DNA from: Pegoplata infirma
Lineage: Eukaryota; Arthropoda; Insecta; Diptera; Anthomyiidae
DNA: 64,000 nt
Assembly: GCA_963921195.1 (NCBI GenBank)
Contig: OY992539.1
Coordinates: forward strand, 97,224,964 to 97,288,963
Direction of reading: 5' to 3'
Below are positions 46,410-58,396 of the stretch, one piece after another. The notes beneath the pieces were generated by a model. That model worked only from the letters and a program-made list of their open reading frames with translations, was not told where the DNA came from and did no database searches. A program made the position numbers and the translations under genes. How positions within the stretch are numbered: the first letter of the stretch is position 1; each line of letters begins with the position of its first letter.

Positions 46410-49400
46410 GAAAAAATTCTTTAGAAAAATAGTCTCACAATATGGTACTTTCTATAGAACAATTGTCTCAGAATATGAAAATTGTTCTAAAGAAAAATTG
46501 TCTTAGAATCTATGATTTTTTCTATTGAAAAATTGTATCAGAACCTGAGACTTTTTCTGTAGAAAAATTGTCACAGAATCTAAAATTTGTTCTGTAGAAA
46601 AATTGTGTCAGAATCTGAGTTTTTTTTCTATAGGAAAATTGTTTAAGAATTTACGACTTTTTTTATAGAAAAATTGTCTCAAAATGCAAGACTTTTTCTA
46701 TAGAAAAAATTTCTCAGAAATAGAGAATTTTTCTATAGAAAAAAATTCCAAGAATTACAGAATTTTTTCAATAGTATATTTTTGAAAAACAATTTTTCTT
46801 TAGAAAATTTTTTGAAAAACAATTTTTTTATAAAAAAAATTTCAAGCAATATTTCCATAGAAAATATCTCTAAAAACAATTTTTGTATAAAAATTTCTCA
46901 AGGACAATTTTTCTATAGAAAATTTCTGAAAGACAATTCTTCTATAGAAAATTTCTTAAAGACAAGTTTTCTATAAAAAAATTTTTAAATACAATTTTTT
47001 ATAAAAAATTTCTCATACAATTTTTCTATAGAAAATATGTATTAAGACAATTTTTCTTTAAAAATTTCTCAAAGTCAATTTTTCCATAAAAAATTTCTTA
47101 AAGACAATTTTTCTCTAGAAATGTCTGAAAGACAATTTTTCTACAGAAAATTTCTGAACGACAATTTTTCTATAGATACTTTCTAAAAAAAAACAAAAAA
47201 ATATCTAAAGAAAAGTTGTTTTTACGAAATTTTTTACAGAATAATTTTCTATAGAAAAACTGTCTTTTCTATAGAAAAATTATCTTTAAGAAATTTTCTT
47301 TACAAAAATTGTCTTTGAAAAAGTTTCTATTAAAAATTGACTTTCAAAAATTTTCTAAAAAAAAAATGCCTTTAAGACATTTTCTATAGAAAAATTGTAT
47401 TTGAAAAATTTTCTATTTAAAAATGCCTTTAAGACATTTTCTATAGAAAAATTGTATTTGAAAAATTTTCTATTTAAAAATTGTCTTTGACAAAGTTTTT
47501 ATAGAAAAATTGTCTTTAAGAAATTTTCTATAGAAAAATTGTCTTTCAGAAATTTTCTATAGAAAAATTTACTTTCAGAAATGTTCTATAGAAAAATTGT
47601 CCTTGAGGAATTTTCTATAAAAAATTTTCTATAAACAAATTGTCTTTGAGAAATTTTTTATGAAAATTTTTTAAAAAATTTTCTACAGAAAAATTTTCTT
47701 TTAGAAATTTTCTCTGAAAACCTGTCTTTCAGAAATTTTCTATAGAAAAATTTTCTTTCAGAAATTTTCTGTAAAAAAATTGTCTCTCAGAAAAATTTTT
47801 TTTTTTAGAAATTTTCTATAGAAAACCTGTCTTTTAGAAATTTTATATAGAAAAATTGTTTTTCAGAAATTTTCTGCAGAAAAATTGTCTCTCAGCAATT
47901 TTCTATAAAAAATTGTCTTTGAGAAAGTTTCTATAGAATTTTTTTGTTTTTAAATTTCTATTAAAAAATTATCTTTGAGAAGTTTTCTATATAAAAATTA
48001 TATTTGGGAAATTTTCTATAGAAAAATTATCTTTAAAAAATTTTCTATTGAAGAATTGTCTTTGAGAAATTTTCTGTAGAAAATTGTCCTTGGGAATTGT
48101 CTTTGAGAATTTTTCTATGGAAAATTATTTTTCAAAAATATTCTCTAGAAAAATTTCTCTCAGAAATTTTCTATAGAAATATTGTCTAAGAAATTTTCTA
48201 TAGAATAATTGTCTTTGAGAATTTTTCTATGAAAATTGCCTTTCAGAAGTATTCTATGGAAAAATTGTGTTTGAGAAAGTTTCCATAGAAAGATTGTCTT
48301 TCAGAAATTTTCTACAGAAAACCTGTCTTTCAGAAATTTTATATAGAAAAACTGTCTTTGAAAAAGTTTCTGTAGAAAAATTGTCTTTGAGAAATATTTT
48401 ATAGAAAAATTGTCTTTGAGAAATATTCTATAGAAAAATTGTCTTTCAGAAACTTTCTATAAAAAATTTTCTATAGAAAAATTGTTGTTCAAAAATTTTC
48501 TATAGAAACATTAACTTTCAAAATTTTTTTTAGAAAAATTGTCTTTCAGAAATTTTCTATAGAAAAATTGTCTCCCAGAAATTTTCTATCGAAAAATTTT
48601 CTATAGAAGAAAATTTCTACAGAAAAATTGCCTTTCAGAAATTTTCTATGAAAAATTATCTTTGAGGAATTTTCTGTAGAATAATTGTCTTTGGGAAATT
48701 TTCTATAGAAAAATTATCTTTAAAATATTTTCTATTAAAGAATTATCTTTGAGAAATTTTTTATAGAAAAATTGTCTTTAAGAAATTTTTTATAGAATTT
48801 TTTTTTTTAAAATTGGCTTGAAAAAGTTTTCTACAGAAAAATTGTCGTCAAAAACTTTCTATAGAAAAATTATCTTTCAGAAATTTTCTATAGAAAAATT
48901 GTCAACCAGAAATTTTCTATCGAAAAATTTTCTTTCAGAAATTTTCTATAGAAAAATTGGCGTTCAGAAAGTTTCTATAGAAAAACTGTCTTTCAGGAAT
49001 TTGCTATAGAAGAATTGTCTTTGAGAAAATTTCTATAGAAAATTTTACTTTAAGAAATTTTCTATAGGAGTATTTTCTTTCAGAAATTTTCTGTAGAAAA
49101 ATTATTTCTCAGAAATTTTTTATAAAAAAATTGTCTTTGGAAATTTTCTATAGAAAAATTGTCTATTAAAAATTTTCTATAGAAGAATTGTCTTTGAGAA
49201 ATTTTTTAAAAAAATTGTCTGTTAAAAATTTTCTATAGTAAATCTGTCTTTTAGAAATTTTTTATAGAAAAATAGTCTTTCAGAAATTTTCTATAGAAGA
49301 ATTGTCTTTCAGAAAGTTTCTATAGAAAAATTGTCTGTCAGGAATTTTCTAAAGAAGAATTGTCTTTTTATTTCTATAGAAAAATTGTCTTTGAGAAAGT

Positions 49401-49420
49401 TTCTATAGAAAAAATTAGTT
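46410..49420. repeat. 3-kb array of a 29-bp palindromic unit
   Basis: About one hundred degenerate copies of TTTTCTATAGAAAAATTG plus TCTTTCAGAAA. The unit centre TTTTCTATAGAAAA is a perfect palindrome. It is related to the 35-bp arrays elsewhere but lacks their TCTCAGAATCTGAGA half. ORFs inside (46782-46976, 48818-49009) are products of the repeat. Confidence 0.9.
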
Positions 49421-50311
49421 GTCACTGATCATGCTAAGTATGTATTTTAAGCTTGTTAGTATTTATATTTTATTATAAAATTGTCCTTTATATTAAAAAA
49501 AATATTAAAAATAAATGTAATTAAAATTTATAATATTGAGCATTTTGTATGGAAGGGGATATATAAAACTATTAAATCAACCTAAAAAAAATACGTTATT
49601 TGACCAATCAAACTGTACCATTTATTTAAATATAGTGGCTAAATAAACTAAATTAAATTTGAAATAATGCTTAAATGCATTTTGTAAGTTTACCTAAGTT
49701 GATTCGGGTAATATGCAAAGAAACTTTTCGAGTTGGATTCCTGCGAAAAATCTTAGGTAAATTATACCCTAAAATTAAATAATTTCACAATTGTTTTTTT
49801 TTTGGTGTACGTCTGGGACTCCATTGGTTTTTCTTAATGAATGGTGTTTTAAGTGATGAAAGCAAAATTAACTTTAACATTCTTTTATCTTATTTATCTT
49901 TTAGAAAACTAATTATTTATTTTTATTTATTAATTTATTTTTATTATTATATTTATTTATTATATTTATTTATCAATTTCCTTTTTACGTTTTTATAACA
50001 CCAAAAATAAACGAACAACGCACACAAAAATACAAAATGGAAATGGCGGTCTGTATTTGTTTTTTTTTTTGTTGTTTTCTTTCGATAAATTTTTGTGCAA
50101 GTAATTTGCGTTATTGTGCAAGCTACTTGGTTATTTTACATAAAAAATGAATTATGTTACTTTAACATCGACAAGCATAATTTTAGCAAAAATTTGGTAA
50201 AAAATTTTTTTGGTATGAAAAAAGTTTTACCAAGTAGGATTGCTCAATCTTACACAGATTTTTTTTTTGCGTGTATTGAGTACTGAAAAATAGCAGACTT
50301 TTACAACCCTA

Positions 50312-51155
50312 CACTCAACCAAAAATCATTGTATTCCCAAAGAAAATCGTTGTCAATTCAACAGAAATCATTGTTGATTTTGACCCTACAAATATTTATG
50401 TTGATTTCAATAAAAAATGTCAGTTTTTGTAAAAGTTGATCAACTCGTTTTTTTGTTAATCAACTCGTATTTTATGTAAATTCAACTCATATTTTTGTTA
50501 ATATAAAAAATTTTATTATTATAAAAAAGCTTGTTGTTATTTGTAAATATTCTTTTATTAAGTATAAATCACAATATTTTTTTTTGTTTTTACCAAACCA
50601 ACACCAACATTTCTATAAGTATAAAATATTTTTTTTATTTCCGGCTTTTTAAGCAGCAATATTTGAAGATATTCACACACACTTTGTTTATTTATGTTAT
50701 ATGCATCCATTAGCCATTCTCGAGTTATCTGATGATACCAAAACAAAATCCTAAAAAAAAACAAAAAACGTTTTAATATAGTATGAATACATAAAGTAAT
50801 CAATGTATTTTATTACTTACCAAATATTTACAGATCAGATCCTATTTTTATTTATTTTTCTAATATTAAATAATTTTATAAGAAACAAACACATTAAATA
50901 ATTTTATAAGAGACAAACACATTGCTACCAACTCACTCGTTCACTCGTTGTAATAAAAAAAAAACGAACGAACAGGGTTGTTTTTTCATTTTTGTTTTAT
51001 CTATTGAATTCTGTAGACGCCGTTGTAACAATTGAACCAACTTTACTGATTATTCAACGATATCAACATTATTTTTTGTTGAATACGGCATTATTCTGTA
51101 AAACTTGATCTACAATGGGTTTACTAATTTTTCTACTAAGATATTTCTATGAGTG
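50312..51155. mobile_element. 844-bp CACTCAACC TIR element flanked by TA
   Basis: It begins CACTCAACCAAAAATCATTG and ends AAGATATTTCTATGAGTG, with TA at 50310-50311 and 51156-51157. The minus strand within it has an intron-like unit (about 50731-50823) and an open stretch with WYHQITREWLMDAYNINKQS. Confidence 0.65.
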
Positions 51156-51158
51156 TAT

Positions 51159-51877
51159 AATCAAGTAACAAGTACTCGCTAGTTTTTTCTAACGTGACAT
51201 TCGAAATGCATTAGATTTTTTCATAACATGTTACTTCGTTTAGTAATCGTTTACATGTACTACCAGGGATGGAAAATCGGAATTTTGAAATGGTACTGGA
51301 GCTTAACCAAAAAGGTACTTTTTCGCCCTCGACGGTACTAAAATATATTATTATCCAGTTCCTGTAAGACGAACGTCTTCGTCTGTGACGAATTTGCATG
51401 TCTTTTGTTACAATTACAAAATACATGCAAATTCGTCGCAGACTAATATTGTTCGTCGCACAGAAAATAAACACAATTTAATATAAAAATTCTTAAATTA
51501 AGGACATCCTTATCCATTTATTTATTTTTTTAGAGAAAACTCCAATAAAGGTTGACCAAAATTAAAAAAATCTGTTATTTAAAGCTTTAAAAGCATTTTA
51601 CTTTGAAAATCGGTAGATTTTTAGAATTTTTTTTAGATTTCGTTGAACAAATTTATGAATACGTCTGGTATAAAAAAGGTACTAAATCAGTCGTGGGGGT
51701 ACTACGGTATCTTTGAGGGTGAAAAAGTACTGAAAAAAGTACTAAAGTACTAACTTTTCCATCCCTGTGTACTACCATATGATAAAAACGAACAGCTGAT
51801 TTCTTACTGCTACTTTTGTTGCGTTACCAGTTGAGTAATAAGCCCTTTAAGGGCTAGCGAGTACTTGATACTTGATT
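51159..51877. mobile_element. TIR element AATCAAGTAACAAGTACTCG, interrupted
   Basis: Left end AATCAAGTAACAAGTACTCG and right end CGAGTACTTGATACTTGATT. A 504-bp hAT-like element sits inside. It lies about 190 bp upstream of Gemin2. Confidence 0.65.
51264..51767. mobile_element. 504-bp hAT-like MITE
   Basis: Ends CAGGGATGGAAAA and TTTTCCATCCCTG with a perfect 8-bp duplication TGTACTAC (51256-51263, 51768-51775). Arms carry GGTACTTTTTC/GAAAAAGTACT motifs. Confidence 0.85.
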
Positions 51878-52068
51878 ACTTTACCAGTTGATTAACGAGG
51901 CCTATAAAGATTTTTACCTACCCCTGATAAAACATCTTTATAATTAAATGATACGGCAGCACTGCTAGCTATACTAAAACTTGTAAACAAATATTAAAGT
52001 TCGATTTTTTTGTCAAGTACGGTTGTTGATTTTATTTTTGTTTTATACTCTAAAAATATTCTTAAATT
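51878..52068 (+). promoter_or_regulatory. Gemin2 5' region
   Basis: 190 bp between the last transposon end and the start codon. I see no clear TATA box or initiator. The short distance implies that the core promoter lies here or in the transposon. Confidence 0.35.
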
Positions 52069-52893
52069 ATGGAAGTTGAAGAACACGAAACATTTCAACA
52101 GCAGGCATTAGAAATTAAACCACCCGGAGATGATTTTGATCCCTCAAAAGTCCCGCAAGATGGCGAAGAATTCTTAATGCATATGATGTATGAGCGCAAA
52201 CAATGTCCATCGGTTGTGGTTAAAAAACCCAAACGGTTACAACAAATGGACACAAATACATGTACTTTAAATATAAATGATAATGAGAATTCTCTGAACG
52301 TTCTGCCAGTTTGCAATCTTTTGCCTACTATAGAGTGGAAGGACATACAGTCTTGTAATTTTTTAAAAACACGGTGCAAAGTTATGATGCTACGTCAACA
52401 TTTGGCCAATCATAATTACGACAATTCCTTAGAGCCTCCCTTGATCACGGAAAAATTAGCTTGGTTAAAGTTTTGCCAAACAAATCAACCATTACTTAGC
52501 ATAATTTTGCGTTTAAATCAACGTAACCTGGAACAATTGCTATCGATGCTAAGCGATTGGTTAAACATAGAAAATGTTGAAGAAACCGAAACGACATTAA
52601 CAGATGTAGCTGCCGCCTCCTCATCTACTTCAGCTGCAGCAACTTCAGTGACCGTATTCGATTTGGCTTGTAGTGACCAATGGCTGGGTGATTGGCTGTA
52701 TGCAGTAATGGCTTGCTTACATTTACCCTTAGAGCCCGATGTACATAGTACACTACGGGATATAGCCCGATCATGTGTACATTTGAGGAGTCGTCTTAAA
52801 TCTCATGAATACGAAAAGGCCATACCATACAATTTATTTATTTATCTTATTGGCAAAATATTTGATCAATTTGATCTATTGCAATATGTTTAA
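52069..52893 (+). CDS. Gem2: Gemin2 (SMN complex subunit)
   Basis: 274 codons in one exon. Gemin2 binds SMN and the pentamer of Sm proteins during snRNP assembly in the cytoplasm (family knowledge). The N-terminal segment DDFDPSKVPQDGEEFLMHMM and the following YERKQCP match the conserved Sm-contacting region. A central helix-rich part has WLKFCQTNQPLLSIILRLNQ. The C-terminal SMN-binding region shows WLGDWLYAVMACLHLPLEPD and IPYNLFIYLIGKIFDQFDL. A Ser/Ala/Thr-rich insertion (about 183-197) is a likely lineage-specific loop. Length is close to human GEMIN2 (about 280). The start is the first ATG in frame. AATAAA hexamers follow within 30 bases of the stop. Confidence 0.95.
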   Translation: MEVEEHETFQQQALEIKPPGDDFDPSKVPQDGEEFLMHMMYERKQCPSVVVKKPKRLQQMDTNTCTLNINDNENSLNVLPVCNLLPTIEWKDIQSCNFLKTRCKVMMLRQHLANHNYDNSLEPPLITEKLAWLKFCQTNQPLLSIILRLNQRNLEQLLSMLSDWLNIENVEETETTLTDVAAASSSTSAAATSVTVFDLACSDQWLGDWLYAVMACLHLPLEPDVHSTLRDIARSCVHLRSRLKSHEYEKAIPYNLFIYLIGKIFDQFDLLQYV

Positions 52894-52916
52894 GAAATAA
52901 AATAATGCAAAGCATT

Positions 52917-52922
52917 AATAAA
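52917..52922 (+). terminator. candidate Gemin2 poly(A) signal
   Basis: AATAAA 23 bases after the stop. Another hexamer begins three bases after it (52896). Confidence 0.45.
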
Positions 52923-52984
52923 AATTTATATGATATGTAAGTTAAACAAAGATTTTTAACACCCTTTTATTTATAGAGAAATTA

Positions 52985-53950
52985 GAAAATGTTACGGAAA
53001 GGTTTTCTGAGATATATTTCTTATATAAAAATTCTTAGATTATGAGACACTTATAGAAAAAAAATTAGATTTTCAATAGATTTTTGATACTGATCATCAG
53101 ATGTGATTATTTTCGATCTATTACCATCAGTTAATGATACAATTGCAACCAAAGCTTTTATTAAAAAATTGCATGCTAAAATAGATATATAATTCTATGA
53201 TCCAACAAAATTCTCAGAATTTGAGATATATTTCCTACAGAAAAATTCTTAGAATCTTAGATATTTTTCTACAGAAAAATTCTCAGAATCTAAAATATTT
53301 TTCCTATAGAAAAATTCTCAGAATCTGAGATATTTTTCTTATAGAAAATTCTCATAATTTAGAGATATTTTTCCTATATAAAACTTCTCAGAATCTGAGA
53401 TACTTTTCCATAACAAAAAGTCTCAAAATCTTACATATTTTTCCTATAGAAAATTCTCAGAATTTAGTGATATTTTTCCTATAGAAAACTCCTTTTTTTT
53501 CCTATAGAAAACTTCTTTGAATCAGGTATATTTTTCCAATAGAAAAATTATCAGAATCTAAGATATTTTTTCTATAGAAACATTTTTAGAATCTGAGACA
53601 TTTTTCCTAAAAGAATTCAGAGAATTTGAGATATTTTTCTTATAGAAAAATTCTCAGAATTTGAGATATTTTTTGTATTGAAAATTTTTCGGAATCTAAT
53701 TTATTTTCCCTATAGAGAAACAGAATCTGAAATATTTTTCCTATAGACTCTAAAATATTTTTTTTTAAAAAAAATTTTAAAAATGTTTTCCTAAAAAATT
53801 CTCAAAATCTGAGATATTTTTCCTATAGAAAAATTCTCAAATTTGAGATATTTTTCCTATAAAAAAATTCTTAGAATCTGAGATATTTTTCCTATAGAAA
53901 AATTCTCAGAATATGTGATATTTTTCCTATAGAAAAATTCACAGAATCTT
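52985..53950. repeat. 35-bp palindromic array, block 4
   Basis: Units of TTTTTCCTATAGAAAAATTC plus TCAGAATCTGAGATA. It resumes at 54507-55418 after an inserted foldback. It occupies most of the spacer between Gemin2 and the TMEM70-like gene. Confidence 0.85.
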
Positions 53951-53951
53951 A

Positions 53952-54504
53952 CAAGGGAAGTCCTCCGATCTTCATGAAATTGGATATGTTGTTAAGAACG
54001 AAAATTAATTCGACACGTATTTTTTTTAGCGGCCCAATCTCATTTTTTGACCTTTTTCAGCTTTTTACGATTTACGCCTATTTAAACAAAATTAATATAG
54101 GCATGTGTGTTATCAGATTAAAGGTATTAAAAATACCTATCTCGTGGTGCTAACAACGGGCCAAAGAAGTTAATATTTTTAGACTTATTAACAAAAATGT
54201 CCTAAAATTTTGGTATTTTACTCAATATGACGAAAAGTTGTGCATGTTTGAACACGTTCTTAGCACATGTAGATAGGTTTTCTAAAGACCTTTCATTTAA
54301 TATGTAACATGACTAGGTTTCTTTGCATAATATAAGACATAAACGAAAAAAACTGAAAAATGGCCGTGTCTTCCCCCTCCTTCTTACCCCCTAAATATGA
54401 ATTTGGGCCGTTAAAAAAAATACGTGTCCCGTTATTTTTTCTAATCTACAAAATAAAACAAATTCTATAAAGATCCGCGGGTGACACTAGGGAGACTTCC
54501 CTTG
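53952..54504. mobile_element. 553-bp foldback inserted in the array
   Basis: Ends CAAGGGAAGTC and GACTTCCCTTG, TA on both sides. Inner arms have GACACGTATTTTTTTTAGCG and its complement. It is related to 37237-37776 and to the relic at 36986-37200. Confidence 0.75.
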
Positions 54505-54506
54505 TA

Positions 54507-55418
54507 AGATATTTTTCATATAAAAAACTTTAAGAAACTGAGATATTTTTCTTTAGAAAAACTCTCAGAATAAGAGATGAGGTATTTTTTCTATAGAAAA
54601 ATTCTCAGAATCTGAGATATTTTTCCTATAGGAAAATTTTCAGAATCTTATATATTTTTTTCTATAGAAAAATTCTCAGAATCTGAGATATTTTTCATAT
54701 TGAAAATTCTCATAATTTAGAGATATTTTTCCCATATATAAATCTTAATTTTTCCCATATATAATAAATAATTTTTTTCCTATAGAAAAATTCTCAGAAT
54801 CCGAGATATTTTTCATAAAGACAAATTTTAAGAATCTGAGATATTTTTTCTGTAGTAAAATTTTTAGAATCTGAGATATATTTCCTATAGAAATAATTTT
54901 CAGAATCTGAAATATTTTTTCTATAGAAAAATTTTTGGAATCCGAGCTATTTTTCCTACAGAAAAATTCTCGGAATATATTTCTCTCTCTGAGATATTTT
55001 TCCTATAGAAAAATTCTGAGAATCCGAGATATTTTTCCTACAGACAAATTCTAAGAATCTGAGATATTATTTCTGTAGTAAAATTCTTAGAATCTGAGAT
55101 ACTTTTTCTATAGAAAAATGTTCAAATTCTGTGATATTTTTCCTATAGAAAAAAATTCTCTGAATTCCAGATATTTTTCTCATAGAAAAAATCTCAGAAT
55201 ATAAGAATAGGAAAATTCTGAGAAAAAATTTTAGAATCTGAGATGTTTTTCTTTTAGAATCTGAAATATTTTTCTGATAGAAAAATTCTTATAATTCTTA
55301 TATCTTAAAATCGAAAATATTTTTTCAATAGAAAAATTCTCAGAATATGAAAAATTTTTCCTATAGAAAAATTCTCAGAAGTTGAGATATTTTTCCTATA
55401 GAAAAATTCTCAAATTCT
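54507..55418. repeat. 35-bp palindromic array, block 5
   Basis: Continuation of the array at 52985-53950 with the same unit and phase type. It ends at a Harbinger-like insertion. Confidence 0.85.
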
Positions 55419-55420
55419 AA

Positions 55421-56737
55421 GGGCGGATTTTACAGTCAGCACTAAGTGGTGACTTAAGCTAAGAAATTTCTTAAATCCAAAAAACTATTTTATAAAATCT
55501 ACTTAAGTAAAACTTAAGTCATCTGTTATCATAACTTAAGTTTTACTTAAGTAATTTATTTTGATTTGACAATTCAAAAAAAAATACAAAACAAAATTCA
55601 ATTAATAATAAAAACATACAAAAAAAAAACAAAAATTCCAACAATTGCACTTCTTTTCCTTTAAAATCTCCATCCGCCACTCTCAAATTCAAGGTATTTC
55701 CATCAAATTTCGCGATATTTCCATCATAACGAAAAAAATAATTAAATAAATAAAAATCTGTAAGGAATTTGAGATTGGCGGAGATGACCCATCAAATGGG
55801 TAACATCCAATCTTTTTCCTCAAGATTTTTTTGAAAATAATAAAAACGTTTGTGGAAATCCGAAGTCAAGCGGGTGGATCATTTTCCAATGATGACCCTA
55901 CCGCCTTGGTCGTTTTGGTTCTAACAAGACCCAAGGCAGATGATTGTATTGGAAAAAAAGAGCAATTGAGTGATTATAACCTACACTACTCTGTGGTACA
56001 GGTATCAAAATAGTATGTGATGAAGAATGTAATTACCCAAATTATTTGTCCCAGACCCACATTTAAGAATACTGATCTACTGTTCGTCCGTCTGATTGTC
56101 CATGTATCGTTGTAAACGTCTCCGTGAAAAGGTTGCTGTTATTTCCAACAAGAATTAAGATTACCGGTTATGTTACCCACTTGATGGGCCATATCCAATG
56201 CTTTAACATTTCTTAAACATTATTTTTTTTATGGTAATATCAGTCAATTTTATGGAAATACCTTTTATTTAAGAGTGGCGGAGAATTCCTATCAAATTGG
56301 TAACATAATCGTAATCGAAAAAAGTTTTGGTGGAAATAACAGCAACATTTTCATGGAGACGTTTGTTGGTGTGCAAATCCAAAGTAAAGCGGGTGGAGTA
56401 GTTTTTAATGATGCCCTTAGCCGCGTTCTAAAATGTTATGGTTCGAACAATACCCACGGTGAAAAATTTTAACGGAAAATAACAGCATTTGTACGATTTT
56501 TCGTTATTTTACATAATTTTTGTTTTGTATATTTTTATTATTTTATTTTTTTGTATTCTTTTTGAATTGTCAAATCAAAATAAATACCTTGTGTTACCAT
56601 ATTTTTAGCATATTTTCTTTTTAACTTAAGTACAAACCGAAAAATCGAATTTAACTTAAGTAATAAAAAATACTTAAATAAATCTTAACTAAGATTTTAC
56701 TTAAGTTAGAACTTAGTTTAGACTGTAAAATCCGCCC
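55421..56737. mobile_element. 1.3-kb Harbinger-like element
   Basis: Ends GGGCGGATTTTACAGTC and GACTGTAAAATCCGCCC with TAA at 55418-55420 and 56738-56740, matching PIF/Harbinger TWA preference. Arms contain ACTTAAGTAAAACTTAAGT motifs. Two internal blocks (AAGC/AAAGCGGGTGGA near 55866 and 56389) are diverged direct repeats. No transposase. Confidence 0.75.
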
Positions 56738-56940
56738 TAAGAGTTTTTCCTCTTGGAAAAATTTTAATTTTTTTAGAAATTTTTCTTATTTAAATAATTT
56801 TATCAGTTATAGGTTTTCCACTTCTAGACATTATCCATTATTAGCAAAGTTAGATGGTGCTGCACAATTATAATTTGTCCGTGAGTGTCTATAACCCATT
56901 GCTTTTAAATTAAATACATTTTTCGCTTTTAAATCACATA

Positions 56941-56946
56941 TTTATT
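56941..56946 (-). terminator. poly(A) hexamer overlapping the TMEM70-like stop codon
   Basis: AATAAA on the minus strand includes the TAA stop. Use as a signal would leave almost no 3' UTR, so a later signal is possible. Confidence 0.3.
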
Positions 56947-57752
56947 TAGTTGATTTATCAGCTTCATTTTTTACTTTTGTTGATGTTTCTGTTAAATCTA
57001 ATTTAAAATCAATGGGTTTATCATAGCCCATTATGCGAACATAATGTTCAGGATCATCAAACAAAGCAGGATCTACAAACAGCTTTCGATCTCCCACTGA
57101 AAATGAAGTAAACATGCCAGGTACTTCAGGAATTTTTACATCACTAGGACGAAATTTGGTCTGAAATATGAAAAACAAACATATAGAAACTAATTCTAAA
57201 AATCAGTAAATAACATTAACCAACCCTAATTTTTTGTAATATCAAAGATATTGTTGTTGCAATATATTCTTCTGTAGCTGGATTATAATGGATTTCCGTA
57301 ACATATTGTTTTGTAACAAAATGCAGCAGCAATGGTGTTACAAATGTGAAAAAACCAGCAAAACTACAAATAAAAACTGCCATACCCGTACCACCTAATT
57401 TCATACCTTGTTCCATGAGTATGGGTTGTGCTGCTAATCCCGCTAGACTAGTGGTCAATGAAAATACCTTAACTGCCTTCATGCGTGGTGTTAGTGAACC
57501 ATAGTAAACACGTTGTAAATCTTTTACATCCACATCTTGTGAAGATTTGCTGGCAAAAGTTCTCCTTTGCAAGAGGTAACCGTTTAATATAGCCGGTTGT
57601 TTGTGTAACTGTATTGTTGAAATATCTCTCCATATAGTAGTTCCACTTGATAATTGGTTACTAATTCGTGTTAATTTCACTGATTGCAATGTATTTCTTG
57701 AAATTTTACTAAATGACGCATTGCAGCGTAATGTTGTACGTAAGGCCAACAT
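56942..57752 (-). CDS. TMEM70-like mitochondrial protein
   Basis: Inner-membrane assembly factor for ATP synthase (c-ring stage); also linked to complex I in mammals (family knowledge). Exons are 57752-57225 and 57160-56942, joined over a 64-bp GT-AG intron; 248 codons against about 260 in human TMEM70. The N-terminus is basic and Ser/Thr-rich without acids, as in a mitochondrial presequence. Around residue 80 is VYYGSLTPRMKAVKVFSLTT, followed by two hydrophobic helices with a short Gly-rich turn (MKLGGTGMAVF). Then comes the matrix-side VTEIHYNPATEEYIATTISL. Exon 2 encodes FRPSDVKIPEVPGMFTSF and the family's PxxF/D-rich end. The stop codon overlaps an AATAAA hexamer. From memory the fly orthologue is CG7506; I leave the symbol blank. 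Confidence 0.9.
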
Positions 57753-58276
57753 ATTTGTTAAACAAATTTATATTATTTAAACAAATCTAATTTAAAATTT
57801 TAATAAAAAATGTGCTGTTTTCGAAAAAAATTATTAAATAATCAAGTGTAAATGACAGATTATAGAGATTTCATTGGCTTTCAAACTGTAAATGAAATTT
57901 GTCAAAAGTATCATGTAGTTGCCATATCGTTCTCAAACTTTAAAATAACCGTTAATGAAAAACATTTTTAAAAACAAAAAAATGATTTTGTTAGTACACT
58001 TAAAAAATTACATAGTGAACAAAGTTATTTGAATTTTTTTTTTAAAACAACTATGGAAATGAAAAAAAAAATATTAGTTGCAGACAGGGGTAACACATGG
58101 AAAGTACACCCAAAAAATTTCGCAGTTACTGGCTACTAAAATTTTAACTGAACCCCAGTTAAAATACACCTAACTGAGGCCCAGTTATTCAAATAAGTTG
58201 ATAGTAGGGCGTTGGTTGTGTAGTACCGAAATCTATTCTGAATCAATTTTTCTGCAATGAAGGATCTGCAAATCAT
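57753..58276. other. 5' region of the TMEM70-like gene and spacer
   Basis: AT-rich; 58085-58215 contains CACCCAAAAAATT and repeated AACTGGGGCCCAGTTA-like half palindromes suggesting a small MITE. No gene is seen. Confidence 0.4.
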
Positions 58277-58396
58277 TATTTTTTTTATTTATTTATTAGA
58301 ATTAACTTACAATTTAAAATTTATAAGCTAATCTGTAGTATAAAGAGCAATAGCTTCTAAGGCTTTCAGCTCGTCTTAAATTAGATAAATGCAATT

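Larger units (their letters stand above)
45834..49807. mobile_element. 4-kb CACCCAAAAAAA TIR element flanked by TA, with array core
   Basis: Ends CACCCAAAAAAATAACTAG and TTGTTTTTTTTTTGGTG with TA at 45832-45833 and 49808-49809. Its empty site is visible: the flanks join to match the tandem duplicate at 45574-45606 (CATCAAAAC then GTCTGGACTCC). Most of the interior is the 29-bp array. Confidence 0.75.
44807..50273. mobile_element. 5.5-kb CACGCAAAAAAAA TIR element flanked by TA
   Basis: Ends CACGCAAAAAAAAACTTGTG and the complement of CACGCAAAAAAAAAATCTGTG, with TA at 44805-44806 and 50274-50275. The interior contains a 171-bp hairpin element, two exon-like relics, and the element at 45834-49807. 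Confidence 0.7.

Noticed and set aside
46782..49009. ORFs of the form FSIEKLSSKTFYRKI in the 29-bp array
   Set aside because: Pure by-products of the palindromic repeat; the same peptide arises wherever the repeat lacks a stop.
46410..49420. CRISPR-like regular repeats
   Set aside because: Units are contiguous with no unique spacers, highly degenerate, and in a eukaryotic genome.
55831..56472. Two short ORFs in the Harbinger-like element as its transposase
   Set aside because: They share diverged direct repeats but show no DDE or Myb-like features and are too short.
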